Of a DNA stretch of 64,000 nt, positions 18,498 through 27,766 are shown piece by piece. Source of the stretch: Pontibacter burrus (GTDB lineage Bacteria > Bacteroidota > Bacteroidia > Cytophagales > Hymenobacteraceae); assembly GCF_010686685.1 (NCBI RefSeq), contig NZ_JAAGWD010000001.1:62001-126000 (forward strand). Reading direction: 5' to 3'. Every line of letters starts with the position of its first letter. The first letter of the stretch is position 1. The notes beneath the pieces are model-generated. The model had not been told where the DNA came from and did not search any database. It saw only the letters and a list, made by a program, of their open reading frames with translations. A program made the translations under genes and the position numbers.

Positions 18498-18531
18498 AAA
18501 AAGGCCGCTGCAAAAGTGCAGCGGCCTTTTT
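18498..18531 (-). terminator. Terminator of ettA
   Basis: A perfect 15-bp stem (aaaaaggccgctgca and complement) with loop aaag. On the minus strand it ends in a run of T, 63 bp after the ettA stop. Confidence 0.88.
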
Positions 18532-18593
18532 CCGAAACTTTCAGCATAACCCAAAACTAGCTATGCCTTACTAAAGAATTACTTGTATTTAAA

Positions 18594-20264
18594 CTACACA
18601 AGCTTCTTATAACGGATACGCTTCGGCTCTACATCGCCCATGCGTTTCTTCTTGTTCTCTTCGTAATCGGTATAGTTACCTTCAAACCAATACACCTGCG
18701 ACTCGCCTTCAAACGCCAGAATGTGCGTACAGATACGGTCCAGGAACCAGCGGTCGTGGGAAATGATAACGGCACAACCTGCAAAGTTCTCAAGGGCATC
18801 TTCCAGCGCACGGATCGCGTTCACGTCCAGGTCGTTGGTGGGCTCATCGAGCAACAGTAGGTTACCACCTTCTTTCAGCGTCATGGCCAGGTGCACACGG
18901 TTACGCTCACCACCCGACAGATTAGCTACTTTTTTCTCCTGATCGCCACCCGAGAAGTTGAACTTGCTTACATACGCTCTGGAGTTTACCTGACGGCCAG
19001 CCATGATCATGTGCTCCGTACCACCAGAAATTACCTCGAAAACCGATTTGTTCGGATCCAGCTGTGCGTGCTCCTGGTCTACGTAAGATATCTGCACCGT
19101 CGAACCTACTTCAAATGTGCCGGCATCCGGCTTCTCCTGGCCAGTTATCAGCTTAAACAAAGTGGTTTTACCGGCACCGTTCGGGCCGATGATACCAACT
19201 ATACCACCCTGCGGCAGTGAGAAGTTCAGGTTCTCAAATAGCAGCTTATCGCCGTAGGCTTTGCTGATACCATTTGCATCTATCACCTGAGAACCTAAAC
19301 GTGGGCCATCCGGAATGAAAAGCTCCAGTTTATCTTCTTTCTGCTTGGCATCTTCGCCGGCCAGTTTATCATACTGGCTGATACGTGCTTTAGACTTGGC
19401 ATGACGGGCTTTTGGCGCCATACGTACCCACTCCAATTCGCGCTGTAAGGTCTTCTGGCGCTTGCTTTCGGTTTTCTCTTCCTGCGCCAGGCGGCTTGCT
19501 TTCTGCTCCAGCCAGCTGCTATAGTTGCCTTTCCACGGAATACCTTCGCCGCGGTCCAGTTCCAGAATCCAGCCAGCAACGTTGTCCAGGAAGTAACGGT
19601 CGTGGGTTACGGCAATTACAGTACCTTTATACTGCTGCAGGTGCTGCTCTAGCCAATCCACCGATTCGGCATCCAGGTGGTTGGTAGGCTCATCCAGCAA
19701 CAACACGTCCGGCTCCTGCAACAGCAAACGGCAAAGTGCCACGCGGCGCTTCTCACCTCCCGATAAGTTACCGATAATAGCATCTTCCGGCGGAGTTCTT
19801 AATGCGTCCATGGCGCGCTCCAGGCGGTTATCCAGTTCCCAGGCATTGTGGTGGTCCAGCTTTTCCTGTACTTCGCCCTGGCGTGCAATGAGCTTGTTCA
19901 TCTCGTCGTCCGTCATTTCTTCGGCGAACTTCATATTGATCTCATCAAACTCCTTGAGAAGCGCCACCACTTCGGCTACGCCTTCTTCCACTATCTCACG
20001 CACAGTTTTGGTTGGGTCCAGCTGCGGCTCCTGCTCCAGGTAACCTACACTATAGCCCGGGCTCCAAACTACTTCGCCTTGTATCTGCTTGTCAACTCCC
20101 GCAATAATCTTTAACAGGCTTGATTTACCGGAACCGTTAAGGCCCAGCACACCAATTTTAGCGCCATAGAAAAAGGAGAGGTAAATGTTTTTAAGTACTT
20201 GTTTCTGGGGAGGGTAAATCTTGCTTACCCCTGCCATTGAGAAAATGATCTTTTCGTTGCTCAT
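18594..20264 (-). CDS. ettA: Energy-dependent translational throttle protein EttA (ABC-F)
   Basis: 556 residues, the normal EttA length. Two ABC domains without membrane segments are visible: the first with Walker [10 protein letters not shown] and signature [15 protein letters not shown], the second with GPNGAGKTT and [15 protein letters not shown]. The interdomain tRNA-interaction linker follows [20 protein letters not shown]. EttA binds the ribosomal E site and gates elongation according to the ATP/ADP ratio. Monocistronic, with its own terminator. Confidence 0.93.
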   Translation of the reverse strand: MSNEKIIFSMAGVSKIYPPQKQVLKNIYLSFFYGAKIGVLGLNGSGKSSLLKIIAGVDKQIQGEVVWSPGYSVGYLEQEPQLDPTKTVREIVEEGVAEVVALLKEFDEINMKFAEEMTDDEMNKLIARQGEVQEKLDHHNAWELDNRLERAMDALRTPPEDAIIGNLSGGEKRRVALCRLLLQEPDVLLLDEPTNHLDAESVDWLEQHLQQYKGTVIAVTHDRYFLDNVAGWILELDRGEGIPWKGNYSSWLEQKASRLAQEEKTESKRQKTLQRELEWVRMAPKARHAKSKARISQYDKLAGEDAKQKEDKLELFIPDGPRLGSQVIDANGISKAYGDKLLFENLNFSLPQGGIVGIIGPNGAGKTTLFKLITGQEKPDAGTFEVGSTVQISYVDQEHAQLDPNKSVFEVISGGTEHMIMAGRQVNSRAYVSKFNFSGGDQEKKVANLSGGERNRVHLAMTLKEGGNLLLLDEPTNDLDVNAIRALEDALENFAGCAVIISHDRWFLDRICTHILAFEGESQVYWFEGNYTDYEENKKKRMGDVEPKRIRYKKLV

Positions 20265-20598
20265 GCTATCTTTTTGAGAGGTTATACTTCCGGATGCGGC
20301 AAAGGCAGCTATAGTTATACTGCCCGGCCCTGCTCGTTTTATCAGTTACATACAAATATCGTAAAATTTCATGCATTTACCTTCCCGATTATTGCGCTGA
20401 AATCGTTAAACTTGTAAAATACGAAAGGGCTGAGTATACTTATACTTGCTTTGCAACTGGTACGGCACACAGTGTTTAGTAGTAAAGTCATATTTACAAT
20501 TGCTATATAACGCTGAAGCTTATGCTGCGTATGCTAGAGTTAGTTTAGAAAAGTGCCTTACCCTACTTAATTATCTACGCATAACCCGATCCATTCAA
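20265..20598. other. Divergent intergenic region between ettA and the DUF349 gene
   Basis: 334 bp containing the promoters of two divergent genes. I see no exact TAnnTTTG element with a -33 partner. An in-frame upstream ATG (20446) for the DUF349 gene exists, but the 51 residues it would add look non-coding. Confidence 0.5.
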
Positions 20599-21918
20599 AT
20601 GGAAAACAACGATCTATTGGAAGAAGCCATGAAATATGGCTTTATTCAGGACCAGCAGGTGTGGTTGAAACCCTTCATGAACTACCCTGCCCGCCAAGTA
20701 GGCGACGTAAAAGAATCTGAGAACGACTCGCTGATATATTTCGCGAAGCGTTTTAGCATGTTCCGCGAAAAAGTAAATACCCTGCTCGAGCGCATTGCAA
20801 CATCAGAAAACAAAGGCTCTTTTCTGATGAAAGTGCTGCACATGAAGGAACAGGTTGGCAACTATGACGCCCTTGGCGACTTTGAGGCCATGTACCAGAT
20901 CCTTACCAAAGCAGAGGAAGAGATAAACGAAACTATAAAGCAGAACCGCGAGAAGAACCTGGCAATTAAAATCGGCCTGATAAAAGAAGCCGAGGAACTG
21001 CAGGACAGCATTGACTGGAAAGAAGCCTCCGAAAAGCTGAAAGAACTTCGATCTACCTGGATAAAAACGGGCCCGGTTGACAAAGAGCTGACAGAAGAGA
21101 TTGAGGAGCGCTTTAAAACTCCGATAGAAGCTTTCTTTGAACGCAAGAAGAACTTCTTCGAGGATAAGAAGCGCATGCAGAACCATGCCTACGAGAAGTA
21201 CAGAGACCTTATCAGGCAATCGATAGCGCTGCAGAACTCAGAAGACTGGGAAGGTACAACAGCCCGACTGAAGCAATTGCAGAACCAGTGGAAAGAAATT
21301 GACAGCAGCCTGCCGCGCAAAGTTACCAGCAAGCTCTGGACCGACTTCCGGAAAGCACACAACCATTTCTTCGAGCGCCTGAAGGTGAAGATCAATAATG
21401 AGAAAAACGCCTCGCGCGAGCAGTTCTACGAAACAAATTACGATAAGAAAAAGCAACTGGTAGATGAGGCTAACACGCTGCTGGAGCACCATAACCTGGG
21501 CGATGCCGTACGCCGTGCCAAGGAACTACAAGCCGAGTGGAAGAAAGTGGGCCCGGTACACCCTACCGTATCGGATCAGGTTTGGGAGCAGTTTATTAAA
21601 GCCTGCGATCGAATATTTGAAACCAGCAGCCTGGAGCACTACATCCGTAAGCGCCAGCAGAATAACAACGAGCGCCTAAACGAGCAGGAAAACCTTCATG
21701 CCCGCATTAATGCACTGAAGGATTTCATTAAATCTGATAAGGGCGAACTGGAAGTGCTGGAGCAGAACCTGGACAAGCTGAGCGATTCGCCAAGCAACGA
21801 CACCTTCCGGAACATGCTGCAAGGTAAGATCCGCAACTTTAAGCGCAAGATTAATACCAAGCAGGAAATGATAAATGGTTTGAAAGAGAAGCTGGAAGCA
21901 TATACCAATAACGCCTAA
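20599..21918 (+). CDS. DUF349 domain protein
   Basis: 439 residues from the start MENNDLLEEAMKYGF. It is almost wholly alpha-helical, with repeated DUF349 units seen as W-K-x-x-G-P patterns: STWIKTGPVDKELTEEIEERF, NQWKEIDSSLPRKVTSKLW and AEWKKVGPVHPTVSDQVWEQF. A coiled coil closes it (LKDFIKSDKGELEVLEQNLDKL). The family is widespread in Bacteroidota and of unknown function; no signal peptide, so cytoplasmic. It is followed by a terminator. Confidence 0.87.
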   Translation: MENNDLLEEAMKYGFIQDQQVWLKPFMNYPARQVGDVKESENDSLIYFAKRFSMFREKVNTLLERIATSENKGSFLMKVLHMKEQVGNYDALGDFEAMYQILTKAEEEINETIKQNREKNLAIKIGLIKEAEELQDSIDWKEASEKLKELRSTWIKTGPVDKELTEEIEERFKTPIEAFFERKKNFFEDKKRMQNHAYEKYRDLIRQSIALQNSEDWEGTTARLKQLQNQWKEIDSSLPRKVTSKLWTDFRKAHNHFFERLKVKINNEKNASREQFYETNYDKKKQLVDEANTLLEHHNLGDAVRRAKELQAEWKKVGPVHPTVSDQVWEQFIKACDRIFETSSLEHYIRKRQQNNNERLNEQENLHARINALKDFIKSDKGELEVLEQNLDKLSDSPSNDTFRNMLQGKIRNFKRKINTKQEMINGLKEKLEAYTNNA

Positions 21919-21935
21919 AAGCCAGCATTATACAC

Positions 21936-21966
21936 AAAAAAAGCCTGCTTTACAGCGGGCTTTTTT
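21936..21966 (+). terminator. Terminator of the DUF349 gene
   Basis: The arms aaaaaagcctgct and agcgggctttttt, paired with one T-G wobble, are followed by a T-rich end. Confidence 0.85.
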
Positions 21967-22119
21967 ATTTTAAAAAGTGCGTTTACAGCCTATAGTTTAC
22001 CTTTTGTTATACAATTATAGTTGCACCTGAAACTTTTAATCGCTATTTTGAACATTTAGCGAATATTTCCGTTGTGTTGTTAAAAACCGAGGAAAAAGCA
22101 ATTTTTTTAAGTATAAATT

Positions 22120-22147
22120 TTTGTTTTTATATTTATTTATACTTTTG
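22120..22147 (+). promoter_or_regulatory. Bacteroidota-type promoter of the DUF2795 gene
   Basis: TTTG at 22120-22123 and TActTTTG at 22140-22147, 16 bp apart, in an AT-rich tract 45 bp before the start codon. Both halves match the -33/-7 consensus exactly, although the spacing is slightly short. The leader ends in ttaaggagaa just before the ATG, an unusually Shine-Dalgarno-like sequence for this phylum. Confidence 0.65.
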
Positions 22148-22192
22148 CAAACCAATTTGGAAATAGCAACAATTAGTTAAGGAGAAAATACT

Positions 22193-22414
22193 ATGTACTG
22201 GACACTTGAATTAGCATCGTATCTGGAGGACGCACCCTGGCCAGCGACTAAAGATGAGTTAATTGATTACTCTATCCGCTCGGGAGCACCAATGGAGGTT
22301 GTAGAAAACCTGCAGGCTCTGGAAGATGACGGACAGCCTTACGAGAACATCGAAGAGATCTGGCCTGATTATCCTACGAAGGAAGACTTCATGTTCAACG
22401 AGGACGAGTACTAA
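22193..22414 (+). CDS. DUF2795 domain protein
   Basis: 73 acidic residues. Segments such as ELASYLEDAPWPATKDELIDYS and APMEVVENLQALEDDGQPYENIEEIWPDY fit the DUF2795 small-protein family, in which a short helical domain ends in an acidic tail. The function is unknown. The strong promoter and Shine-Dalgarno-like leader suggest high expression. Confidence 0.85.
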   Translation: MYWTLELASYLEDAPWPATKDELIDYSIRSGAPMEVVENLQALEDDGQPYENIEEIWPDYPTKEDFMFNEDEY

Positions 22415-22423
22415 GGCTAATTA

Positions 22424-22515
22424 GAAATTAGAAATTATGAATTAGAAATTAGAAATTGCTCTTTAACAGCACTCACATTTCTAATTTTGAATTTTTAATT
22501 TTTAATTTTTAATTG
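22424..22515. repeat. AT-rich low-complexity repeats (attagaaat / ttaattttt)
   Basis: Four copies of aattagaaat-type units are followed at about 40 bp by their approximate complement (atttctaatt, ttaatttttaattttt). The tract could form an AU-rich hairpin and lies directly upstream of the TTG-started ABC gene, where its promoter should be. Confidence 0.7.
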
Positions 22516-22523
22516 ATCTGATT

Positions 22524-23249
22524 TTGATCGTTGAAGTAAAAAATCTGGTTGCGGGTTATGAGGCACGTACTCTTATCCGCAACCTTTCTTTTTCTGTACC
22601 TGCCCCGACTTTTATTGCTATTATAGGGCATAACGGCGCGGGCAAGACCACCTTTTTCAAAACCTTTCAGCAGAAGGTACCTTACCAGGGCGAACTGCTG
22701 TTGCAGGGCCAAAACCTGAAAGCATTACACAATGCAACGAAGCAGGGGCTGCTTTCCTATTTGCCGCAACGCAACACTGTTTCTTTTTCCATTAAAGTGC
22801 TCGACCTGGTAGTGATGGGTATGTTCCGGAAGAAGCGCTTTTTTGAGCATTACACTGCCCAGGATTACGAAACGGCAGCCAATGTGTTGGCACAACTACA
22901 GCTCACCCATTTGCAGGACCATGATTTCACAACCTTATCGGGTGGGGAACAGCAACTGGTGTGGTTGGCGCAACTTATGCTGCAGGATGCAACTATAAAC
23001 CTGCTTGATGAGCCTACCCAACAGCTGGATGTGTACTATAAAAACAAGGTTTTTCAGCTGTTGCAAAGCTGGGTGAATGAGCGCCACAAAACCGTGTTCT
23101 GCATTACACACGACCTGCATAATCTGCTCCCGATGCAGGGCTACCTGCTTAACCTTTCAAAGCCAGCACCCAAGCTGGAGCCTATCTCCCAGGAAACTGT
23201 TTTAGCGAACCAGGCTTTTCTGGAAGCTGGAAGATTGGTTGTTGATTGA
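22524..23249 (+). CDS. ABC transporter ATPase, siderophore/hemin-import type
   Basis: 241 residues with Walker A GHNGAGKTTF (about 34-43), the signature LSGGEQQLVWLAQLML and Walker B INLLDEPTQQLD. The order and the SYLPQRN Q-loop segment fit the FecE/HmuV group that drives iron-siderophore or heme import. No permease or binding-protein gene is adjacent, so its partners lie elsewhere. The only start that keeps the first strand is TTG at 22524, since no in-frame ATG precedes Walker A. The signature continues as QLVWLAQ where QRV is usual. Confidence 0.82.
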   Translation: MIVEVKNLVAGYEARTLIRNLSFSVPAPTFIAIIGHNGAGKTTFFKTFQQKVPYQGELLLQGQNLKALHNATKQGLLSYLPQRNTVSFSIKVLDLVVMGMFRKKRFFEHYTAQDYETAANVLAQLQLTHLQDHDFTTLSGGEQQLVWLAQLMLQDATINLLDEPTQQLDVYYKNKVFQLLQSWVNERHKTVFCITHDLHNLLPMQGYLLNLSKPAPKLEPISQETVLANQAFLEAGRLVVD

Positions 23250-23358
23250 TAATTGTCGATTGCTTTGACACGAGACTTGTAGAGATGCAATAACATTGCG
23301 CCTCCACTATAGAACTATAATTCAGGGTATTCAAGTCCTGTAAAATCAGCCTGATTTT

Positions 23359-24039
23359 TTAAACACTTGTCGCAAAGGCTTCTGCAAGGATCAGGTCTTC
23401 GGGAGTGGTAATTTTGATGTTGCGGTAACTACCCTCTACAAGCATGATCTTCTCACCTATACTTTCCACCACAGAGGCATCATCTGTAAAATACTCCTGC
23501 TCAGGTTGTTCGTAGGCTTTGTGCAAGATAGCTGCGCTGAATATCTGTGGAGTCTGCACCAGTTTATAGTTGGCACGGAGTACCGCAATGCTTCCGTCTG
23601 CAGTTAGCTCTCTAATAGAGTCTTTTGGTGATACGGCAACGACGGCACTTCCGTAGGTGGCAGCAGTCTCAAAGGCGCGTTTTATAGTTTCTGTTTCTAC
23701 AAACGGCCGTACGCCATCATGCACCGCTACCAGGCCATCTCCCATCACGGCACCCAAACCATTTTTTACAGATCCAAAGCGCGTGGCACCACCCGGCACC
23801 GTCATATGGAAAACCTTAAACGCATGCTGTTTACAAAGCTCCCGCCAGGTATCCAGTTGCTCTTTGGGCAAAACCACAATCAGCCTTATAGTTGGGTTAT
23901 AGTTATAGAACTGCTCTATAGTATGCATCAGGATAGGTTTACCGGCTACCTGTATAAACTGCTTGGGCAGGTCGTGCTGCATCCGGCTACCGGAGCCGCC
24001 AGCAACTATAATCGCATATTCGGGGAGTTGTTTCGCCAT
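23359..24039 (-). CDS. ispD: 2-C-methyl-D-erythritol 4-phosphate cytidylyltransferase
   Basis: 226 residues. The CTP-binding start AIIVAGGSGSRMQHDLPKQF is diagnostic, as are VAVHDGVRPFVE, AVSPKDSIRE and QTPQIFSAAILHKAYE. The enzyme makes CDP-methylerythritol in the non-mevalonate isoprenoid pathway. Complete and monocistronic. Confidence 0.95.
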   Translation of the reverse strand: MAKQLPEYAIIVAGGSGSRMQHDLPKQFIQVAGKPILMHTIEQFYNYNPTIRLIVVLPKEQLDTWRELCKQHAFKVFHMTVPGGATRFGSVKNGLGAVMGDGLVAVHDGVRPFVETETIKRAFETAATYGSAVVAVSPKDSIRELTADGSIAVLRANYKLVQTPQIFSAAILHKAYEQPEQEYFTDDASVVESIGEKIMLVEGSYRNIKITTPEDLILAEAFATSV

Positions 24040-24060
24040 GAGGCAAAGTTAGAAAAGTTT

Positions 24061-24100
24061 AGGAGTTTAGGAGTTTAGGAGTTTAGGAGTTTAGGAGTTT
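24061..24100. repeat. Five tandem copies of aggagttt
   Basis: Five exact 8-bp units upstream of ispD, continuing as degenerate aagtttagaagttagaaag to about 24150. Related text recurs at 24878-24960, on the other side of the Vat-like gene, and at about 10840-10865. Confidence 0.85.
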
Positions 24101-24237
24101 AAGAAGGTATAAGTTAGGAAGTTTAGAAGTTAGAAAGTTATAGCTTAGTAAACTGACCATTCAGCAAGTTTGCGGATTTTTTGGCAAAAGTTAGGGAAAC
24201 TATAGCCGCAACTATAGAACTATAGCTTGATGAGTAA

Positions 24238-24867
24238 CTACTGGCACACAGCCAGAGCATCTATATCTGTACTGTGGATTAAGTGCAGGTTTCTGCTGAT
24301 CTTTTCTCCGCTCCAGTTCCACCAGGCTATAGTTAACAGCTGCTGTATCTGCTCTTCAGTAAAACGCATTTTAACTACTACAGCAGGATTTCCAGCTACT
24401 ATAGCATAGTCAGGTACATCTTTGGCAACTACAGATTTTGAAGCTATAACTGCGCCGTTGCCAACACGCACTCCTGGCATAATCACAGCTTCCGTACCTA
24501 TCCACACGTCATTTTCTACTACAGTATCGCCTTTAAAAGGGTAAGCCACTTTATCAGCAATACGCTCCCAACCATTCCCGAAGATCTCAAACGGAAAGCT
24601 CGAAATTGGTTTAGTTTCGTGATTACCGCCATTCATGATAAACTTAACTCCAGACGCTATGGAGCAGAACTTCCCGATAATCAGTTTATCGCCTATAAAA
24701 TCGAAGTGGTAAAGTACATTCTTCTCGAAGTTGTGAGGGTCTTCCAGGTCATCGTAGTATGTATAGTCGCCAACTATAATGTTGGGGTTCTGAATAATGC
24801 TTTTCAGGAAAACCAGTTTGTGGTGGTGTGGCAGCGGGTAAGTAGCATTTGGGTCAGGTCCGTTCAT
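24238..24867 (-). CDS. Vat-like xenobiotic (streptogramin A) O-acetyltransferase
   Basis: 209 residues of left-handed beta-helix hexapeptide type. The sequence follows the Vat family closely: MNGPDPNATYPL at the start, NPNIIVGDYTYYDD, NVLYHFDFIGDKLIIGKFCSIA, then FIMNGGNHE with the catalytic His, and the repeats VVENDVWIGTEAVIMPGV. Vat enzymes acetylate the hydroxyl of group A streptogramins; wider family members modify other xenobiotics. The activity is inferred from similarity. The gene is flanked on both sides by the same low-complexity repeat type. It has no mobility genes beside it and is probably a chromosomal homologue. Confidence 0.83.
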   Translation of the reverse strand: MNGPDPNATYPLPHHHKLVFLKSIIQNPNIIVGDYTYYDDLEDPHNFEKNVLYHFDFIGDKLIIGKFCSIASGVKFIMNGGNHETKPISSFPFEIFGNGWERIADKVAYPFKGDTVVENDVWIGTEAVIMPGVRVGNGAVIASKSVVAKDVPDYAIVAGNPAVVVKMRFTEEQIQQLLTIAWWNWSGEKISRNLHLIHSTDIDALAVCQ

Positions 24868-25025
24868 AGTTTTTATAGTTTAAGAGTTTAGGAGTTTGTG
24901 AATTTAGGATTTAGAAAGGTATAAGTTAGAAAGGTTAAAATTAGAGATTTAGGTGTTCATAGTTTAAGCTCTGTTAATCCTATAATCCTGATTCAGCAAT
25001 TTAACCTGTAACAATTTAGCAATAA

Positions 25026-25056
25026 AAAAGCCCCAACCAGATTGGCCGGGGCTTTT
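25026..25056 (-). terminator. Terminator of queA
   Basis: The arms aaaagcccc/ggggctttt with an inner CC-GG pairing give a T-rich end on the minus strand, 24 bp past the queA stop. Confidence 0.85.
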
Positions 25057-25079
25057 GTTTATCGTTGGTAAGGTTACCC

Positions 25080-26126
25080 TTACAGGATCAGCATTACGTC
25101 GCCATAGCTAAAGAAACGGTATTTCTCTTTAACGGCTTCTTCATAAGCTTTCATTACCAGCTCGTAACCACCAAAAGCAGCTGTCATCATCAGTAGCGTG
25201 CTTTCCGGCATATGGAAGTTGGTTACCAGCGCGTTGGCAATTTTAAAATCGTATGGAGGGAAGATGAAACGATCTGTCCAGCCTTCGTTTGGCTTCAGGC
25301 GGTTGCTCGCCGATACCGAAGACTCCAGAGCACGCATGGTAGTTGTACCGATGGCGCAAACACGCTTCTTGTTGTCAAGCGCTTTGTTTACCATTTCAGC
25401 TGTATCTGCAGGAACCATAAAGTTCTCAGAATCCATCTTGTGCTTGGTCAGGTCTTCTACGTCTACCGGACGGAACGTTCCTAAACCAACGTGCAGGGTA
25501 AGCGGCGTTACATCAACACCTTTAATTTCAAGGCGCTTCAGTACTTCTCTTGTAAAGTGCAGGCCGGCAGTTGGTGCAGCCACAGCGCCTACGTTTTTAG
25601 CATACACTGTCTGGTAACGCTCACGGTCTTCCGGCTCAGCTTCACGTTTAATGTAGCGTGGCAGCGGTGTTTCGCCCAAGTCGTTTATAGTTTTGTAAAA
25701 CTCCTCGTCAGTACCATCAAACAGGAACTTGATCGTACGCCCACGCGAAGTGGTATTGTCGATAACTTCAGCGACCAGGTCACTTTCGCCAAAGTATAGT
25801 TTATTACCTACACGAATCTTACGGGCCGGGTCAACCAGCACATCCCACAGGTGAATGTCCTTGTTCAGTTCGCGCAGCAGGAAAACTTCAATCTTAGCAC
25901 CGGTTTTCTCTTTGTTGCCATACAAACGGGCAGGGAAAACCTTGGTGTCGTTCACCACCATCACATCGCCATCATCAAAGTACTCCAGTATATCTTTAAA
26001 GATGCGGTGCTCAATTTTGCCAGTGTCGCGGTGCAGCACCATCATCCTGGATTCGTCGCGGTTTTCAGACGGGTGTAGTGCCAGCAGATCTTCCGGCAGG
26101 TCGAATTTAAATTCTGATAACTTCAT
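25080..26126 (-). CDS. queA: S-adenosylmethionine:tRNA ribosyltransferase-isomerase
   Basis: 348 residues of normal length. Diagnostic segments are [72 protein letters not shown] and [28 protein letters not shown]. The enzyme builds epoxyqueuosine at the tRNA wobble position. It is the last clearly chromosomal gene before the prophage. Confidence 0.96.
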   Translation of the reverse strand: MKLSEFKFDLPEDLLALHPSENRDESRMMVLHRDTGKIEHRIFKDILEYFDDGDVMVVNDTKVFPARLYGNKEKTGAKIEVFLLRELNKDIHLWDVLVDPARKIRVGNKLYFGESDLVAEVIDNTTSRGRTIKFLFDGTDEEFYKTINDLGETPLPRYIKREAEPEDRERYQTVYAKNVGAVAAPTAGLHFTREVLKRLEIKGVDVTPLTLHVGLGTFRPVDVEDLTKHKMDSENFMVPADTAEMVNKALDNKKRVCAIGTTTMRALESSVSASNRLKPNEGWTDRFIFPPYDFKIANALVTNFHMPESTLLMMTAAFGGYELVMKAYEEAVKEKYRFFSYGDVMLIL

Positions 26127-26332
26127 AGATCAAATATTACGGTATTTGTTACTTTACCCTTGTTTTGTGCCTTTGCATGCTGCAGAGGCTGTTTTTTCAC
26201 TTTCCACTCCGCAGGCCAGGGAAACTATAGGGAAACATTGTCCCAAAAGTGCCGCCTGTCTATACGAAGGGAGGGCAAAGATAGTGCTTAATTCCGGGAA
26301 TTGAAACGCGCTCTTTTTCGTATCTAGCAGAC

Positions 26333-26587
26333 ATGCCCCGCTCCCAATATTCCCCTTTTGACCGCAATGGCGAAGACCTGGTGTTTCGGGACCCGGACTT
26401 TCACGAACTTGCCTACCAGATCGCGATGGGTGAGCACACCTTCGACCTCTTTCTTACTTCGCTGGGCTGGCACCTGGTCTATACGACAGCCGAATACGAA
26501 CTGGAAGTGCTGCTCGAGTACGGCCCGGAGCTGCAGGGTTATGGCACCATCACGAGAAAAGCCCGCCCCAAACAGGACAGGCTTTAA
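26333..26587 (+). CDS. Hypothetical small protein at the chromosome-prophage border
   Basis: 84 residues without signal or membrane segment. Features are SPFDRNGEDLVFRDPDFHELAYQ and LGWHLVYTTAEYELEVLLE. No family is recognised. It is convergent with the phage lysis genes, so it may be chromosomal or the last phage gene; the sequence does not decide. It lacks the AACTATA word common in the chromosomal part. Confidence 0.55.
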   Translation: MPRSQYSPFDRNGEDLVFRDPDFHELAYQIAMGEHTFDLFLTSLGWHLVYTTAEYELEVLLEYGPELQGYGTITRKARPKQDRL

Positions 26588-26611
26588 CACGAATCAACAA
26601 ATCTATACGCA

Positions 26612-27112
26612 CTAACCAAACTTCTTATGCCACCAGGCTATCCCCCCTGCCACTAATCCGGCTCCTAAGAGCAGCCACACCCACCAAGGCAGACTGCTGT
26701 TTTGCTCCACCTTATTACCATCCCCTACCACCGCCTGCCGCTTAGCTTCAATAGGTGCATTGTCGTTGCCGATGATGCCTTTTCCCCTGGCCTTGGTGTC
26801 GGTATTGCCGACATCCTTGGTTTTGGACTTGTCTTTTGCAACGGTCTTCGCGTTATGGGAGCCTTTTACTTTTATTTTCTGGTTGTTTACCGCTGGAGGG
26901 AACCAGACTACTGTTTTATCATCAACCCTTTGTGCCTGCCAGCCGTTTAAAAGGGTGAGGCGGGCGGGGTCAAAATCTATGGAATCCTTCAGCTCCATGA
27001 CAAAAGGCTTCTGTTCTACCTGCATGGTCTTGCAGCCAAATGTAAACACCACACAGAAAGCCAGGGCTATAATCAGGATCGCGTAGATCCAGCCGTTTCG
27101 GTTTGCTTCCAT
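26612..27112 (-). CDS. Candidate unimolecular spanin (lipoprotein with C-terminal membrane helix)
   Basis: 166 residues. An N-terminal hydrophobic helix ends in a possible lipobox (VFTFGC, Cys about 27). A long polar, Lys-rich middle follows (KSKTKDVGNTDTKARGKG region), then a C-terminal helix (WWVWLLLGAGLVAGGIAWW) with the cationic tail HKKFG. Outer-membrane lipid at one end and inner-membrane helix at the other is the known plan of one-piece spanins such as T1 gp11, which fuse the two membranes at lysis. It follows the muramidase with a one-base overlap (TAATG). The lipobox is not ideal, so the N-terminus might instead be a plain membrane helix. Confidence 0.55.
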   Translation of the reverse strand: MEANRNGWIYAILIIALAFCVVFTFGCKTMQVEQKPFVMELKDSIDFDPARLTLLNGWQAQRVDDKTVVWFPPAVNNQKIKVKGSHNAKTVAKDKSKTKDVGNTDTKARGKGIIGNDNAPIEAKRQAVVGDGNKVEQNSSLPWWVWLLLGAGLVAGGIAWWHKKFG

Positions 27113-27765
27113 TACACAATCATGCGCTGGTGTTTCTCATACTTGCTGTAGGCCTTCGCCAGTTTCAGCTGGTAGCCGTGCTCGGCATACTTGGGACCGT
27201 TATACAGGAAAGCTACCCGGTCCCAGTTGCGGGCCTGCATCGCTTCCATCAGGCCTTTCTTTTTCTGGCAGAAGGTGAGCATGCCTTTTACCTGCTCGTA
27301 CTCGCTTTGCTTAAACGCTTCTACCAGCGCAGCCGCGGTCTTAAAGCCTAGGTCTTTGTAATGGAAACCCATTACCTGCCCCAGGCCCCAGCTGGCGCTC
27401 TGCATGGCCGTGTCCGGATGGATGGCATAGGCGCAGTTGAAAGCTTGCCATTCGGCCTGCTGTACATCCACTTTGTTCAGCACAGCGATCTGCCAGTTGT
27501 GCAGCAGCAGCTTTTCGGTTTCGGTCAGCTTGCCTTGCTTTTTTTCCTGCTTCTCCCACAGGGCATAAATGCGCTGGAGTAAGTCGGCAGGCAACAGGCG
27601 CTTGAACCAGTGCGGCTCAAACTGTATCTTGATGCGTTGCTGGCCTTTCCAGTCGGTAAAGAAGCCGCTGCCGGCGCTTTCCACTTCCAGGAAGGCCTGC
27701 AGCATCGGCAGGGAAATCCCGAACTGCCTGGCTAATTCCTGTTTTTGCTGTTGGGTGATCTTCAT
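27112..27765 (-). CDS. Phage endolysin, N-acetylmuramidase family (DUF3380-like)
   Basis: 217 residues with no signal peptide. It reads as the N-acetylmuramidase domain: MLQAFLEVESAGSGFFTDWKG carries the probable catalytic Glu, followed by RIKIQFEPHWFKRLLP, ASWGLGQVMGFHYKDLGF and NWDRVAFLYNGPKYAEHGYQ. It would cleave the glycan strands of peptidoglycan at the end of the lytic cycle. With no export signal it needs a holin; the two small membrane proteins just upstream are candidates. Confidence 0.87.
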   Translation of the reverse strand: MKITQQQKQELARQFGISLPMLQAFLEVESAGSGFFTDWKGQQRIKIQFEPHWFKRLLPADLLQRIYALWEKQEKKQGKLTETEKLLLHNWQIAVLNKVDVQQAEWQAFNCAYAIHPDTAMQSASWGLGQVMGFHYKDLGFKTAAALVEAFKQSEYEQVKGMLTFCQKKKGLMEAMQARNWDRVAFLYNGPKYAEHGYQLKLAKAYSKYEKHQRMIV

Positions 27766-27766
27766 C

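Noticed and set aside
26127-26611. Left attachment site of the prophage
   Set aside because: No tRNA gene or convincing core repeat is visible, and the right end needed for comparison is outside the window.
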